Of a stretch of 64,000 nucleotides of DNA, positions 35,970 through 44,933 are shown piece by piece. The position numbers and the translations under genes are program-made. The notes beneath the pieces were generated by a model that saw only the letters and a list, made by a program, of their open reading frames with translations, made no database searches and was not told where the DNA came from. This DNA comes from Blattabacterium cuenoti. Its GTDB lineage: Bacteria; Bacteroidota; Bacteroidia; Flavobacteriales; Blattabacteriaceae. The stretch spans positions 248,001-312,000 of the forward strand of contig NZ_CP059201.1 in NCBI RefSeq assembly GCF_014251795.1, given 5' to 3'. How positions within the stretch are numbered: the first letter of the stretch is position 1; the number at the start of each line of letters is the position of its first letter.

Positions 35970-37298
35970 TTATTTTTTTCTAAAAAAAATTTGTATTGGG
36001 ACTCCTATAAAATCAAAATGAAAACGAATTTTATTTTCAACAAATCTTTTATAAGATTCTTTTATGTATTGAGGAAAATTCGAAAAAAAAATAAATTTTG
36101 GCGTGCACGAAGGCAACTGAATACAATATTTGATAGTTATGAATTTATTTTTTTTATTAGGAGTAGGAGGATTTTTTTTAAAAATTGGTAACATAATTTT
36201 ATTTAAAATATTCGTTTTTAATCTTTTTTTACTGTATTTTAAAACCTGATAAGCCATAGGAAGAATGTTGTCTATTCCATATTTATTTTTAGCAGATATA
36301 AAAATAATGGGAACATTATCAAATGGATAAATTTTTTTTCTTATAAAAAATTCATAATCTTTTTGTGTATGAGAATTATTTTTATGAAATAAATCCCATT
36401 TGTTAATAAGAATTATGATCCCTTTATGATTTTGTTCTACTAATCTAAAAATATTCATATCCTGTTTTTCCCATCCACGATATGCATCTACCATTAAAAG
36501 ACAAACATCCGCATATTTGATTGTTTGAAATGTTCGAATAGTAGAATAAAATTCAATGTGATCTTTTATTTTTGATTTTTTTCTGACTCCAGGTGTATCT
36601 ACTAAAATACACTTGTATTCCCATTTCTTGTAAAATACATCTAAACTATCTCTGGTTGTACCAGAGATAGTTGTCACAATATGATGGTTTTTATTTAGAA
36701 AAGAGTTAATTAAAGTAGATTTTCCAACGTTAGGACGTCCTATGATTGAAAAACGAGGAATGAATTCGTTTTCCAATATTTTTTCTTTTTTTTTCAGTAA
36801 TTTATGTTTAAATATTTCTATTAATTGATCTAGCAATTCTCCTGTCCCACTTCCATTGATAGCTGATACATAGTAATATTTTTCAAATCCTAAATGGAAA
36901 AAATCTGTATTCTGATATAGATTTTTTCCATTATCTACTTTATTTACAACTAATAAAATTATTTTGTCACATTTTCTTAATATTTTAGCGATTTCTCTAT
37001 CTGAATCTAAGATTCCGATTTTTATATCGACTAAGAATAAAATAACATCAGATTCTTTGATAGCTATGAAAATTTGGTTTTTTATTTCTTTTTCAAGCAT
37101 ATCATTTTTTGAAAATGAAAAACCACCAGTATCCACTACAGAAAATTTTACTCCATTCCATTCTGAATTTCCATAAATACGATCTCTTGTAACTCCACTT
37201 GTGACATGAACAATTGCTTTTCTTCTTCCTACAATACGATTAAAAAAAGTAGATTTTCCGACATTAGGACGTCCTACTATGGATACGATGTAATTCAT
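35970..37298 (-). CDS. der: Ribosome assembly GTPase Der (EngA)
   Basis: Two tandem GTPase domains are shown by GRPNVGKSTFFNR near the N-terminus and GRPNVGKSTLINSF near residue 190. Each has its DTPG/DTGG loop and NKxD (NKVDNG, NKWDLF). A C-terminal KH-like domain follows. Der helps mature the 50S subunit. The ATG at 37298 is chosen because MNYIVSIVGRP is the family start; an ATG at 37316 adds six residues. A 13-bp-armed inverted repeat covers the switch I region of the second domain. A good promoter match lies upstream. Confidence 0.94.
   Translation of the reverse strand: MNYIVSIVGRPNVGKSTFFNRIVGRRKAIVHVTSGVTRDRIYGNSEWNGVKFSVVDTGGFSFSKNDMLEKEIKNQIFIAIKESDVILFLVDIKIGILDSDREIAKILRKCDKIILLVVNKVDNGKNLYQNTDFFHLGFEKYYYVSAINGSGTGELLDQLIEIFKHKLLKKKEKILENEFIPRFSIIGRPNVGKSTLINSFLNKNHHIVTTISGTTRDSLDVFYKKWEYKCILVDTPGVRKKSKIKDHIEFYSTIRTFQTIKYADVCLLMVDAYRGWEKQDMNIFRLVEQNHKGIIILINKWDLFHKNNSHTQKDYEFFIRKKIYPFDNVPIIFISAKNKYGIDNILPMAYQVLKYSKKRLKTNILNKIMLPIFKKNPPTPNKKNKFITIKYCIQLPSCTPKFIFFSNFPQYIKESYKRFVENKIRFHFDFIGVPIQIFFRKK
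36644..36672. repeat. 13-bp-arm inverted repeat inside der
   Basis: Arms AACTATCTCTGGT (36644-36656) and ACCAGAGATAGTT (36660-36672) are perfect reverse complements around a 3-nt spacer. They encode the conserved TTISGTTRDS switch I segment, so coding constraint may explain part of the symmetry. Confidence 0.8.
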
Positions 37299-37315
37299 TT
37301 TGAATAAATTATTCA

Positions 37316-37344
37316 CAAAGGTATAATTTTTTCGTTTTTATCAA
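37316..37344 (-). promoter_or_regulatory. Candidate Bacteroidetes promoter for der
   Basis: On the minus strand TTG (37342-37344) is followed after 18 bp by TACCTTTG (37316-37323), an exact TAnnTTTG -7 element. It ends 17 bp before the chosen der start. Both elements and spacing fit the Bacteroidetes consensus. Confidence 0.55.
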
Positions 37345-37375
37345 TCAAAGTGTATATTAACAAAAAAATAATGCG

Positions 37376-38047
37376 TTGCGTATAGACATTATTAGTATAG
37401 TACCTGAAATTTTTCATAGCCCTTTTTCCAATTCTATTATTAAAAAAGCGATGAACAAAGGGTTGGTTGATATTCATGTTCATGATTTACGTCAATATGG
37501 TTTAGGAAAACGAAAAAATGTGGATGATTATCCTTATGGAGGTGGATCAGGAATGATTCTTAGAATAGAACCTGTATATCAATGTTTTTCCAAACTTTTG
37601 TTAGAAAGAGATTATGATGAAAAAATTTTTATGACTCCTGATGGAAAATTATTTTCACAAAAATATGCTCAAGATTTAACTGAAAAGAAAAACATTATCA
37701 TTCTTTGTGGTCGTTATAAAGGAATTGATCAAAGAATTAGAGATCATTTAATATCAAAAGAAATATCTATTGGAAATTATATTTTATCTGGAGGTGAACT
37801 AGCTGCTGCTGTTGTTGTTGAATCTATAGTTAGATTGTTACCTGGAGTCATAAAAAATCAAGATTCCATTTTCACAGATTCTTTTCAAAAAGAATTTTTC
37901 ATAGCTCCACCCATTTACACTCGTCCAAAAGTTTACAAAGGGTGGGCTGTTCCAAAAACACTTCTATCTGGACATCACAAGAAAATAAAAGATTGGTTTG
38001 ATAAAAAATCTATGCAATTTAAACAAGATTCGGATTCTTTAGATTAA
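37376..38047 (+). CDS. trmD: tRNA (guanine-37-N1)-methyltransferase TrmD
   Basis: TrmD makes m1G37, preventing +1 frameshifting on proline and other tRNAs. The N-terminus MRIDIISIVPE is standard and needs a TTG start at 37376, as no in-frame ATG exists there. Knot motifs DYPYGGGSGM, LCGRYKGIDQRI and IGNYILSGGELAAAV bind SAM. At 223 residues the length is normal. An ATG at 37371 is in another frame and stops after four codons. It shares the stop tetranucleotide TTAA with the convergent argH. Confidence 0.93.
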   Translation: MRIDIISIVPEIFHSPFSNSIIKKAMNKGLVDIHVHDLRQYGLGKRKNVDDYPYGGGSGMILRIEPVYQCFSKLLLERDYDEKIFMTPDGKLFSQKYAQDLTEKKNIIILCGRYKGIDQRIRDHLISKEISIGNYILSGGELAAAVVVESIVRLLPGVIKNQDSIFTDSFQKEFFIAPPIYTRPKVYKGWAVPKTLLSGHHKKIKDWFDKKSMQFKQDSDSLD

Positions 38048-39399
38048 TATAATGGGTGATAAATTAAACGTTTTATCACTTCGTTTATTTTATCAAAATC
38101 AAACTCTTTTATCACATCTTGCATTAAATTCCTAATTTTTGTATTACACAAATTTCCTATACTTCCTTCATGAGAATAATAACCCTTAGTAAAGGGTTTA
38201 AAACATTTGTTTTGTATATCTAAATCTACTTTTTGATAAGCTTCCCTAAAAGAATATCCCTTTTCAACTACCAATTTTTTCACAACTTCTACACTAAACA
38301 GATATTTATACTTATCATCCTGAATAATATCCTTTTTTACTATAATATAATTCAACATATATTGAAACATAGAAAGGCATTTTTTTATCTCATCAAAAAG
38401 AGGAATAAATCTTTCTTTAATGATTTGAAAATCTCTATGATAACCGGAACATAAATTAGAAGAAATTAAAGATATTTCGTTAGGTAACGAAGTGATTCTA
38501 TTACATTTAGCTCGTATCATCTCAAAAACATCCGGATTTTTTTTATGAGGCATAATACTCGATCCAGTGGTCAAGTGATCAGGAAAACTAATAAAGTTAA
38601 AATTTTGACTTAAATATAAACAAATATCCTGTGACATTTTACTTAAAGTTCTTGCTAAGGAAGCAATAGATTCCGAAACTATTCTTTCCATTTTTCCACG
38701 TCCCATTTGAGCATACACTACATTATAATTTAAATTTTCGAAACCCAATAAATCAGTTGTCATTTTTCGATTTAATGGAAAAGAAGATCCATACCCTGCA
38801 GCGGAACCTAAAGGATTTTTGTTTACGATGCGATATGCGGTCCGTATTAATAGTAAATCATCTATCAAACTTTCTGCATATGCGGCAAACCAAAGACCAA
38901 AAGAAGAAGGCATTGCTATTTGGTAATGAGTATAACCAGGGATTAATATATTTTTATGCTGTTCACTTAATTTTAATAATAAATCGAAAAAAGAATAAGT
39001 CATGTATACGATCTCTTTGATTTCTGTGCGAACAAAAAGTTTTAAATCCACTAAAATTTGATCATTTCTAGATCTACCACTATGTATTTTTTTTCCAACT
39101 TCCCCTAAACGATTGGTTAACAAAAATTCTATCTGAGAATGAATATCTTCTATTCCTTCATCTATTTTAAAATTATTATTTAAAATTTCATGAATATAAA
39201 TATTACGTAATTCTTGAATTATAATTTTGAAATCTTTTTGATTTAATAATCCTACACTTTTCAACATAATAACATGAGCTATAGTTCCTATCACATCATG
39301 TGGAGCTAAAAGTAAATCTATTTTTGAATCTTGACTTGAAGTAAAACTTACTATTTTTTTATTGAAACTAAAATTTTTTTTCTTTTCCCAAATTTTCAC
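38044..39399 (-). CDS. argH: Argininosuccinate lyase
   Basis: ArgH cleaves argininosuccinate to arginine and fumarate, the last step of arginine synthesis. The fumarase/aspartase superfamily signature GSSIMPHKKNPD is present (about residues 280-292), with the substrate-binding HSGRSRNDQ at about 102-110 and THYQIAMPSS near 157. At 451 residues the length is normal. Other arg genes are not in the window. It fits amino acid provisioning by a symbiont. It is single on its strand between trmD and gyrB. Confidence 0.95.
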   Translation of the reverse strand: MKIWEKKKNFSFNKKIVSFTSSQDSKIDLLLAPHDVIGTIAHVIMLKSVGLLNQKDFKIIIQELRNIYIHEILNNNFKIDEGIEDIHSQIEFLLTNRLGEVGKKIHSGRSRNDQILVDLKLFVRTEIKEIVYMTYSFFDLLLKLSEQHKNILIPGYTHYQIAMPSSFGLWFAAYAESLIDDLLLIRTAYRIVNKNPLGSAAGYGSSFPLNRKMTTDLLGFENLNYNVVYAQMGRGKMERIVSESIASLARTLSKMSQDICLYLSQNFNFISFPDHLTTGSSIMPHKKNPDVFEMIRAKCNRITSLPNEISLISSNLCSGYHRDFQIIKERFIPLFDEIKKCLSMFQYMLNYIIVKKDIIQDDKYKYLFSVEVVKKLVVEKGYSFREAYQKVDLDIQNKCFKPFTKGYYSHEGSIGNLCNTKIRNLMQDVIKEFDFDKINEVIKRLIYHPLY

Positions 39400-39481
39400 G
39401 TAATAATATTTTTTCTATATTTTTTTTTAAAGCTATAAATTTTATGTAAACTAAAAAAGACTCTAATAAAATTAATGGATT

Positions 39482-41401
39482 ATGAATAAAAATAAAATAA
39501 AAGATTATACCGCAGATAGTATTCAGTCTCTTGAAGGAATTGAACATATTCGACTTAGACCTTCTATGTATATTGGAGATGTAGGAGTTAGAGGGTTACA
39601 TCATTTAGTTTACGAAGTGATAGATAATTCTGTAGATGAAGCTCTAGCTGGTTTTTGCAAAAAAATATGGGTTACAATTCATAAGAATGGATTCATCACT
39701 GTACTTGATAACGGTCGTGGGATCCCAATAGAAATTCATAAAAAAGAAGGAAAATCAGCTCTAGAAGTTGTTATGACTAAAATTGGTGCAGGTGGAAAAT
39801 TTGACAAAAATTCTTATAAAGTCTCTGGAGGATTACACGGAGTAGGGATTTCTTGTGTCAATGCTCTTTCTCAAAAACTTATAGTTACAATTTATCGTAA
39901 CGGAAAAATTTATCAACAAGAATATTTGAAAGGAAGAGCCCTTTATCCTGTAAAATGTTTAGGAAAAACTAATATGCAAGGAACTAAAATTTATTATCTT
40001 GCTGATCACTCTATTTTTAATTCCATTATATATAATTATGAAATTTTAGCTAATCGATTAAAAGAATTATCTTTTTTAAATAAAGGGTTGTATTTATTTT
40101 TAAAAGATGAGAGAAAGGATATGAAAGAATATTTTTTTTCTAAAAATGGATTAAAAGAATACCTAAAAATTTTGGATCAAAATCAAGAATCTTTGACTAA
40201 AGAAATTCTTTTTATTGAAGAAGAAAAAGATAATACTCTTGTAGAAGTAGCTATGCAATACAACACTTCTTTTAAAGAAAAAATTTATTCTTATGTTAAT
40301 AATATTAATACTTATGAAGGAGGAACTCATATTTCTGGTTTTCGAAGAGCATTAACAAGAACGTTAAAAAAATATGTTGATGGATATGGTAGTATTTTAT
40401 CTAATAAAGTAGAATTAACTGGAGATGATTTTAGAGAAGGAATTACGGCTATTATATCTGTTAGAGTTATGGAGCCTCAATTTGAAGGACAAACTAAAAC
40501 AAAACTAAGTAATCATGAAGTAGGAGGTATTGTGGATAAAATTGTAGGAGAAAAATTTCATAGTTATTTAGAAGAACATCCTAGTGATAGGAAAAAAATT
40601 ATTGATAAAATTATATTAGCAGCTAAAGCACGTCAAGCAGCTAAAAAAGCTCGTGAATTAATACAAAAGAAGACTTCTATAAGTAGTATTTTACCTGGAA
40701 AATTAGCTGATTGTTCTTTCAGTAATCCAGAAAACTGTGAAATTTATTTAGTGGAAGGAGATTCTGCTGGAGGGACAGCTAAACAAGGAAGAGATCGAAA
40801 TTTTCAAGCTATTTTGCCTTTACGAGGTAAAATACTCAATGTGGAAAAAGCTATGCAATATAAAATATTTGAAAATGAGGAAATAAAAAATATATTTACT
40901 TCTTTAGGAGTTTTTATTGGAACAGAAGAAGATCAAAAAATTTTAAACATAAAAAAACTTAGATATAATAAAATTATTATTATGACAGATGCAGATGTAG
41001 ACGGAAGTCATATTTCTACTTTAATTTTAACATTATTTTTTCGTTATATGAAACCATTAATAGAAAAAGGACACATCTATATTGCTACACCTCCACTTTA
41101 TTTCATTCGAAAGGGAAAACATTACCAATACGCTTGGAGTGATCAAGAAAGAGAAAACATTATCCATAAATTAGGAGGAAGAAAATATGTGAATGTACAA
41201 CGATATAAAGGATTAGGAGAGATGAATGCAGAACAACTTTGGGAAACGACTATGAATCCTAAAAAAAGAACTTTACGGAAAGTAAATATAGAGGATTATT
41301 CAAAAGCAGATAAAATATTCTCCATTCTAATGGGAGATGAAGTTCCTCCACGAAGAAGTTTTATAGAAAAAAATGCAATACATGCAAACATTGATGTTTA
41401 A
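39482..41401 (+). CDS. gyrB: DNA gyrase subunit B
   Basis: GyrB is the ATPase subunit that drives negative supercoiling. The GHKL ATPase domain shows EVIDNSVDEALAG, LDNGRGIPI and GGLHGVGISCVNALS. The Toprim domain has VEGDSAGGTAKQGRD and TDADVDGSHI. The C-terminus keeps QRYKGLGEMNAEQLWETT. At 639 residues it lacks the long insert of the E. coli protein, as in most bacteria. No clear -33/-7 promoter was found in the 82-bp gap upstream. uppP follows by 24 bp. Confidence 0.96.
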   Translation: MNKNKIKDYTADSIQSLEGIEHIRLRPSMYIGDVGVRGLHHLVYEVIDNSVDEALAGFCKKIWVTIHKNGFITVLDNGRGIPIEIHKKEGKSALEVVMTKIGAGGKFDKNSYKVSGGLHGVGISCVNALSQKLIVTIYRNGKIYQQEYLKGRALYPVKCLGKTNMQGTKIYYLADHSIFNSIIYNYEILANRLKELSFLNKGLYLFLKDERKDMKEYFFSKNGLKEYLKILDQNQESLTKEILFIEEEKDNTLVEVAMQYNTSFKEKIYSYVNNINTYEGGTHISGFRRALTRTLKKYVDGYGSILSNKVELTGDDFREGITAIISVRVMEPQFEGQTKTKLSNHEVGGIVDKIVGEKFHSYLEEHPSDRKKIIDKIILAAKARQAAKKARELIQKKTSISSILPGKLADCSFSNPENCEIYLVEGDSAGGTAKQGRDRNFQAILPLRGKILNVEKAMQYKIFENEEIKNIFTSLGVFIGTEEDQKILNIKKLRYNKIIIMTDADVDGSHISTLILTLFFRYMKPLIEKGHIYIATPPLYFIRKGKHYQYAWSDQERENIIHKLGGRKYVNVQRYKGLGEMNAEQLWETTMNPKKRTLRKVNIEDYSKADKIFSILMGDEVPPRRSFIEKNAIHANIDV

Positions 41402-41425
41402 TTTTTTCAATGAATTGATCATACT

Positions 41426-42217
41426 ATGAATTATATTCAATCGATCCTGTTGGGGATTATTGAAGGAATTACAGAATTTTTTCCAATTTCTTCTACAGGT
41501 CATATGATTTTTGCGGCTTACATGATGGGAATCATAGAAAATAAAATAACAAATTTATTTCTTATTTCTGTTCAGTTTGGAGCTGTTTTATCTGTCGTAT
41601 TTTTATATAGAAAAAAGCTTTTTTTTCAAAAATTTGATTTTTATATAAAAATTTGTGTAGCTAGTTTTCCTGTAGGAATTTTTGGTTTTTTTTTGAACAA
41701 AATAACCAATTTATTTTTGAATCAACCACTTATAGTCGCTTTATCTCTTTTAATAGGAGGATTAATAATTTTGAAAGCGGAGATTTTTTATGAAAAAAAT
41801 TTTCTTAATAAGAAAAACAATATTACTTATTTGAAAGCTTTTATTGTTGGATTATTCCAATGTATAGCTTTAGTACCAGGAGTATCCAGAAGCGCAACGA
41901 CTATCGTTGCTTGTATGTTACAAAATATAAATAGAATAAAAGCTATTGAATTTTCTTTTTTTTTATCTGTTCCTGTTATCATAATTGCGACATGCAAAAA
42001 ATTATTTGACTATTATTTCCAATTAAATTATTTGACATTTAAAGATATGGAATTGTTATTATTAGGAAATATAGTATCTTTTATCACTGGAATGATATCC
42101 ATAAAATATTTCATAAAATATTTAAAAAATTTCAAATTTTTTGGATACTATAGAATTATTTTAGGAACTTTTTTTCTGATTATACATTATTTTATTAAAC
42201 CAATTATAAAATTTTGA
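41426..42217 (+). CDS. uppP: Undecaprenyl-diphosphate phosphatase UppP (BacA)
   Basis: UppP recycles undecaprenyl diphosphate to the monophosphate used by MraY. The paired active-site motifs are GIIEGITEFFPISSTGHMI at the N-terminus and LVPGVSRSATTI at about residues 148-160. Around eight hydrophobic segments are present at 263 residues. Its presence agrees with the complete lipid II pathway in this window. The stop TGA overlaps the TTG start of truB by 4 bp, so the genes are translationally linked. Confidence 0.93.
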   Translation: MNYIQSILLGIIEGITEFFPISSTGHMIFAAYMMGIIENKITNLFLISVQFGAVLSVVFLYRKKLFFQKFDFYIKICVASFPVGIFGFFLNKITNLFLNQPLIVALSLLIGGLIILKAEIFYEKNFLNKKNNITYLKAFIVGLFQCIALVPGVSRSATTIVACMLQNINRIKAIEFSFFLSVPVIIIATCKKLFDYYFQLNYLTFKDMELLLLGNIVSFITGMISIKYFIKYLKNFKFFGYYRIILGTFFLIIHYFIKPIIKF

Positions 42218-42930
42218 TTATCAATTTATCAGAATTAAAAAATGGAAAAATATTATTAGTAGATAAACCATGGGGATGGTCTTCTTTTGATATTGTTAAA
42301 AAAATAAAAAGTCATATTATCTCTACCATATCTCAAGAAAATCTGAAAATCGGACATACCGGAACCTTAGATCCTTTTGCTACAGGTTTATTAATCGTTT
42401 TAACAGGAAAATATACTAAAAAAGTAAATGAAATTCAAAATTATAAAAAAGTTTATACAGGCATTATCAAATTAGGTTGTGAAACTTTATCTTTTGATTC
42501 AGAAACAAAAGAGCATAATTTTTCTTCCATTTCGCATATTACTCCTCAGTTAATTGAAAAAATATCTAAAAGATTTTTAGGAGAAATAGATCAATTCCCT
42601 CCATCTTTTTCCGCTTTAAAAAAAAAAGGAAAAAGATTATATGAATATGCTAGAAAAGGAATCAAGATACTTGTCAGATCTAGACGCGTAAAAATTTATA
42701 AATTTCATATTTTAAAAATAGGAATCCCCTACATAAAATTTTTGATAGAATGTGGAAAAGGGACTTATATTCGATCTATAGCCAGAGATTTTGGACAAGC
42801 ACTTAGAAGCAGAGCTTATATCCTTTCTTTAAGAAGAGAACAAATAGGAAATTTTTCAATGAATTGTTCTGATACTTATATAAAAAAATTAAATATTTCG
42901 AAAAAATTTACATGTTATTTACTAGATTAA
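42214..42930 (+). CDS. truB: tRNA pseudouridine-55 synthase TruB
   Basis: TruB makes the universal pseudouridine in the T loop of tRNA. The catalytic aspartate is in [14 protein letters not shown] (about residues 47-60), [11 protein letters not shown] lies near the N-terminus, and [13 protein letters not shown] is the conserved late motif. The start is TTG at 42214, overlapping uppP; it gives a family-like N-terminus. At 238 residues the form is short, without the C-terminal PUA extension. It shares TTAA as stop with rpsP. Confidence 0.93.
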   Translation: MIINLSELKNGKILLVDKPWGWSSFDIVKKIKSHIISTISQENLKIGHTGTLDPFATGLLIVLTGKYTKKVNEIQNYKKVYTGIIKLGCETLSFDSETKEHNFSSISHITPQLIEKISKRFLGEIDQFPPSFSALKKKGKRLYEYARKGIKILVRSRRVKIYKFHILKIGIPYIKFLIECGKGTYIRSIARDFGQALRSRAYILSLRREQIGNFSMNCSDTYIKKLNISKKFTCYLLD

Positions 42931-43265
42931 ATTCTATATTTTTTGTACCATGTGTGAAATCTTTTTTGGGATTCTTCATTAGTGAAGACGCCTTTTTTTA
43001 CTCCTTCTAACAAATGTTTTTTCAATAGAACACCAGTTTTAGAAAAAATGGATTTAACCGTATTGGTAGGTTGTGCTCCTTTCATCAACCAGGATACAGC
43101 ATTTTGTATTTTTAATACAGTTGAAGGAGGATCCGTATGAGGATTATATGTTCCCAATTTTTCAATAAATTTTCCATCTCGTGGAGCACGAGAATCAGCT
43201 ACAACTATATGATAAATAGGTCGATGTTTTTTCCCAATTCTTTTTAAACGAATTTTTACGGACAT
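42927..43265 (-). CDS. rpsP: 30S ribosomal protein S16
   Basis: The N-terminus [20 protein letters not shown] and the following [15 protein letters not shown] are the S16 signature. At 112 residues it is longer than E. coli S16 (82), with a basic C-terminal part. S16 is needed for early 30S assembly. Unlike many bacteria, it is not next to trmD in an operon, though trmD is 5 kb away. A -7-like element lies about 60 bp upstream. Confidence 0.96.
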   Translation of the reverse strand: MSVKIRLKRIGKKHRPIYHIVVADSRAPRDGKFIEKLGTYNPHTDPPSTVLKIQNAVSWLMKGAQPTNTVKSIFSKTGVLLKKHLLEGVKKGVFTNEESQKRFHTWYKKYRI

Positions 43266-43324
43266 AATTTGATTAATTTATATTATATATAAAACCTTGT
43301 TAACGTTTTTAAAGTCAAGTAGTC

Positions 43325-43332
43325 CAAATTTA
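43325..43332 (-). promoter_or_regulatory. Candidate -7 element for rpsP
   Basis: On the minus strand the sequence reads TAAATTTG, an exact TAnnTTTG match, about 60 bp before the rpsP start. No well-placed TTG at -33 is evident, so support is limited. Confidence 0.33.
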
Positions 43333-43384
43333 GATATAATTATCATGTTTTTGAAAAAAAATGGTATATATTTACATTTTTCAT

Positions 43385-43455
43385 AGACCCGTTGTGTAAC
43401 GGTAGCACAGCAGATTTTGGTTCTGTTAGTTGGGGTTCGAGTCCCTACGGGTCTG
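43385..43455 (+). tRNA. trnQ: tRNA-Gln (UUG anticodon)
   Basis: The 7-bp acceptor stem AGACCCG/CGGGTCT is perfect. A D arm (GTGT/GCAC), an anticodon stem GCAGA/TCTGT with loop TTTTGGT (anticodon TTG) and a T arm with TTCGAGT follow. The discriminator is G at 43455 and CCA is not encoded. It lies between rpsP and gltP. Confidence 0.95.
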
Positions 43456-43511
43456 TTACCTTATACCTTACCATGTAATAATTTTTTGATTGGATTTTTT
43501 ATATAAAAAAA

Positions 43512-44915
43512 ATGAGTACTGGAATGAAAATAAAAAAAGAAAAAGTTTTATTAGTAGCTTTTTTAAGTGTTTTGGCATATGTATTGATTCATTTATCAAA
43601 ATCCTTATTAGGATTGGATAAATTGACTCTTTGCATATTAAGATATTTCGTAATATCTATTTTCATATTGTATTCTTTTATGAAAAAAGACTTAACTACT
43701 TGGATATTGTTATCCATTATCATAGGAATAGAAATAGGATTAGATATGCCAAAAATAGCTGTAGAATTAAGATTTTTATCTCAAATATTTTTGAGGTTGA
43801 TCAAAACGATCATTGCACCAATATTGTTTTCAACTTTGGTAGTTGGAATAGCAAGTCATTCTAATATCAAACAATTAGGCAGCATGGGATGGAAATCCCT
43901 ACTATATTTTGAAATTGTTACAACTTTAGCTTTATTTATTGGTCTAATTGCTATTAATGTATCCCAGGCAGGAGTAGGCATTGTTATCCCTTCAGGAATA
44001 ACAAAACAACAATTACCAAAAGTAGAAAGTAGAACTTGGCAAGACACAATCCTTCATGTATTTCCAGAAAATTTTATAAAATCCATATATCATGGAGATG
44101 TATTGCCTATAGTCGTATTTTCCGTTATATTCGGTGTATCCATGGTTTTTTTAGAGGAGAAAAAACGAAATCCTATACTACTGTTTGCAGAAAGTCTTTC
44201 AGAAATCATGTTCAAATTTACTAAAATTATTATGTATTTTGCTCCTATAGGAGTAGGATCCGCTATTGCCTATACAGTAGGACATATGGGGTTGGATATT
44301 TTATATAATTTATTTCAATTGTTATTGACTCTTTATATTGCTTTACTGATTTTTTTGATCGTTGTTTTACTTCCTATTCTTTTTTGGATTAAAGTTCCTT
44401 TAAAAGGTTTTGTAAAAGCATTAGCCGAACCTGTTTCACTCGCGTTTGCTACTACAAGTTCCGAATCTGCTTTGCCTTTACTTATGGAAAATTTAGAAAA
44501 ATTAGGAGTTCCCAGAAAAATTATAGCTTTTGTTATTCCTACAGGTTATAGCTTTAACTTAGATGGGACTACTCTTTATTTATCTTTAGCGACTGTTTTT
44601 GTTGCACAAGCGTCTGGTATTCCTTTAAGTTTTAGCCAACAAATATTTATAGGACTGACGTTAATTTTAACTAGTAAAGGAGTTGCTGGAGTACCGAGAG
44701 CATCTTTAGTAATTCTTTTAGCTACTGTAGCTTCTTTTGGATTACCGACTTGGCCTATATTAGCTATTATAGGGATAGATGAATTAATGGACATGGCTAG
44801 AACTACCGTAAATGTAATAGGAAATGGATTAGCTAGTTGTGTCATTGCTCGTTCTGAAGGAGAATTTGATGATAAAAAAATGTTAGATTACATCAAAAGT
44901 AAAAATGATTTGTAA
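43512..44915 (+). CDS. gltP: Dicarboxylate/amino acid:cation symporter (GltP family)
   Basis: Proteins of this family take up glutamate/aspartate or C4-dicarboxylates with protons or sodium. The serine-rich hairpin tip appears as FATTSSESALPLL, followed by PTGYSFNLDGTTLY (the NMDGT-like motif), and a second hairpin GVAGVPRASLVIL. Around eight transmembrane segments plus the two re-entrant loops fit the family at 467 residues. For a symbiont, glutamate uptake would supply nitrogen and carbon. It stands between tRNA-Gln and mvaD. Confidence 0.9.
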   Translation: MSTGMKIKKEKVLLVAFLSVLAYVLIHLSKSLLGLDKLTLCILRYFVISIFILYSFMKKDLTTWILLSIIIGIEIGLDMPKIAVELRFLSQIFLRLIKTIIAPILFSTLVVGIASHSNIKQLGSMGWKSLLYFEIVTTLALFIGLIAINVSQAGVGIVIPSGITKQQLPKVESRTWQDTILHVFPENFIKSIYHGDVLPIVVFSVIFGVSMVFLEEKKRNPILLFAESLSEIMFKFTKIIMYFAPIGVGSAIAYTVGHMGLDILYNLFQLLLTLYIALLIFLIVVLLPILFWIKVPLKGFVKALAEPVSLAFATTSSESALPLLMENLEKLGVPRKIIAFVIPTGYSFNLDGTTLYLSLATVFVAQASGIPLSFSQQIFIGLTLILTSKGVAGVPRASLVILLATVASFGLPTWPILAIIGIDELMDMARTTVNVIGNGLASCVIARSEGEFDDKKMLDYIKSKNDL

Positions 44916-44933
44916 TTAAATTTTTAAAAAAAA

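Noticed and set aside
39400..39481. Search for a promoter or operator in the argH-gyrB gap
   Set aside because: Only a 7/8 match (TAAATTTT) without a -33 element was found.
43351..43374. Possible promoter for tRNA-Gln (TTG and TATATTTA)
   Set aside because: The -7 element has a mismatch and the spacer is only about 13 bp; not strong enough to list.
44576..44845. 89-codon reading frame antisense to gltP
   Set aside because: It is a shadow of the conserved transporter sequence, with no start context or similarity of its own.
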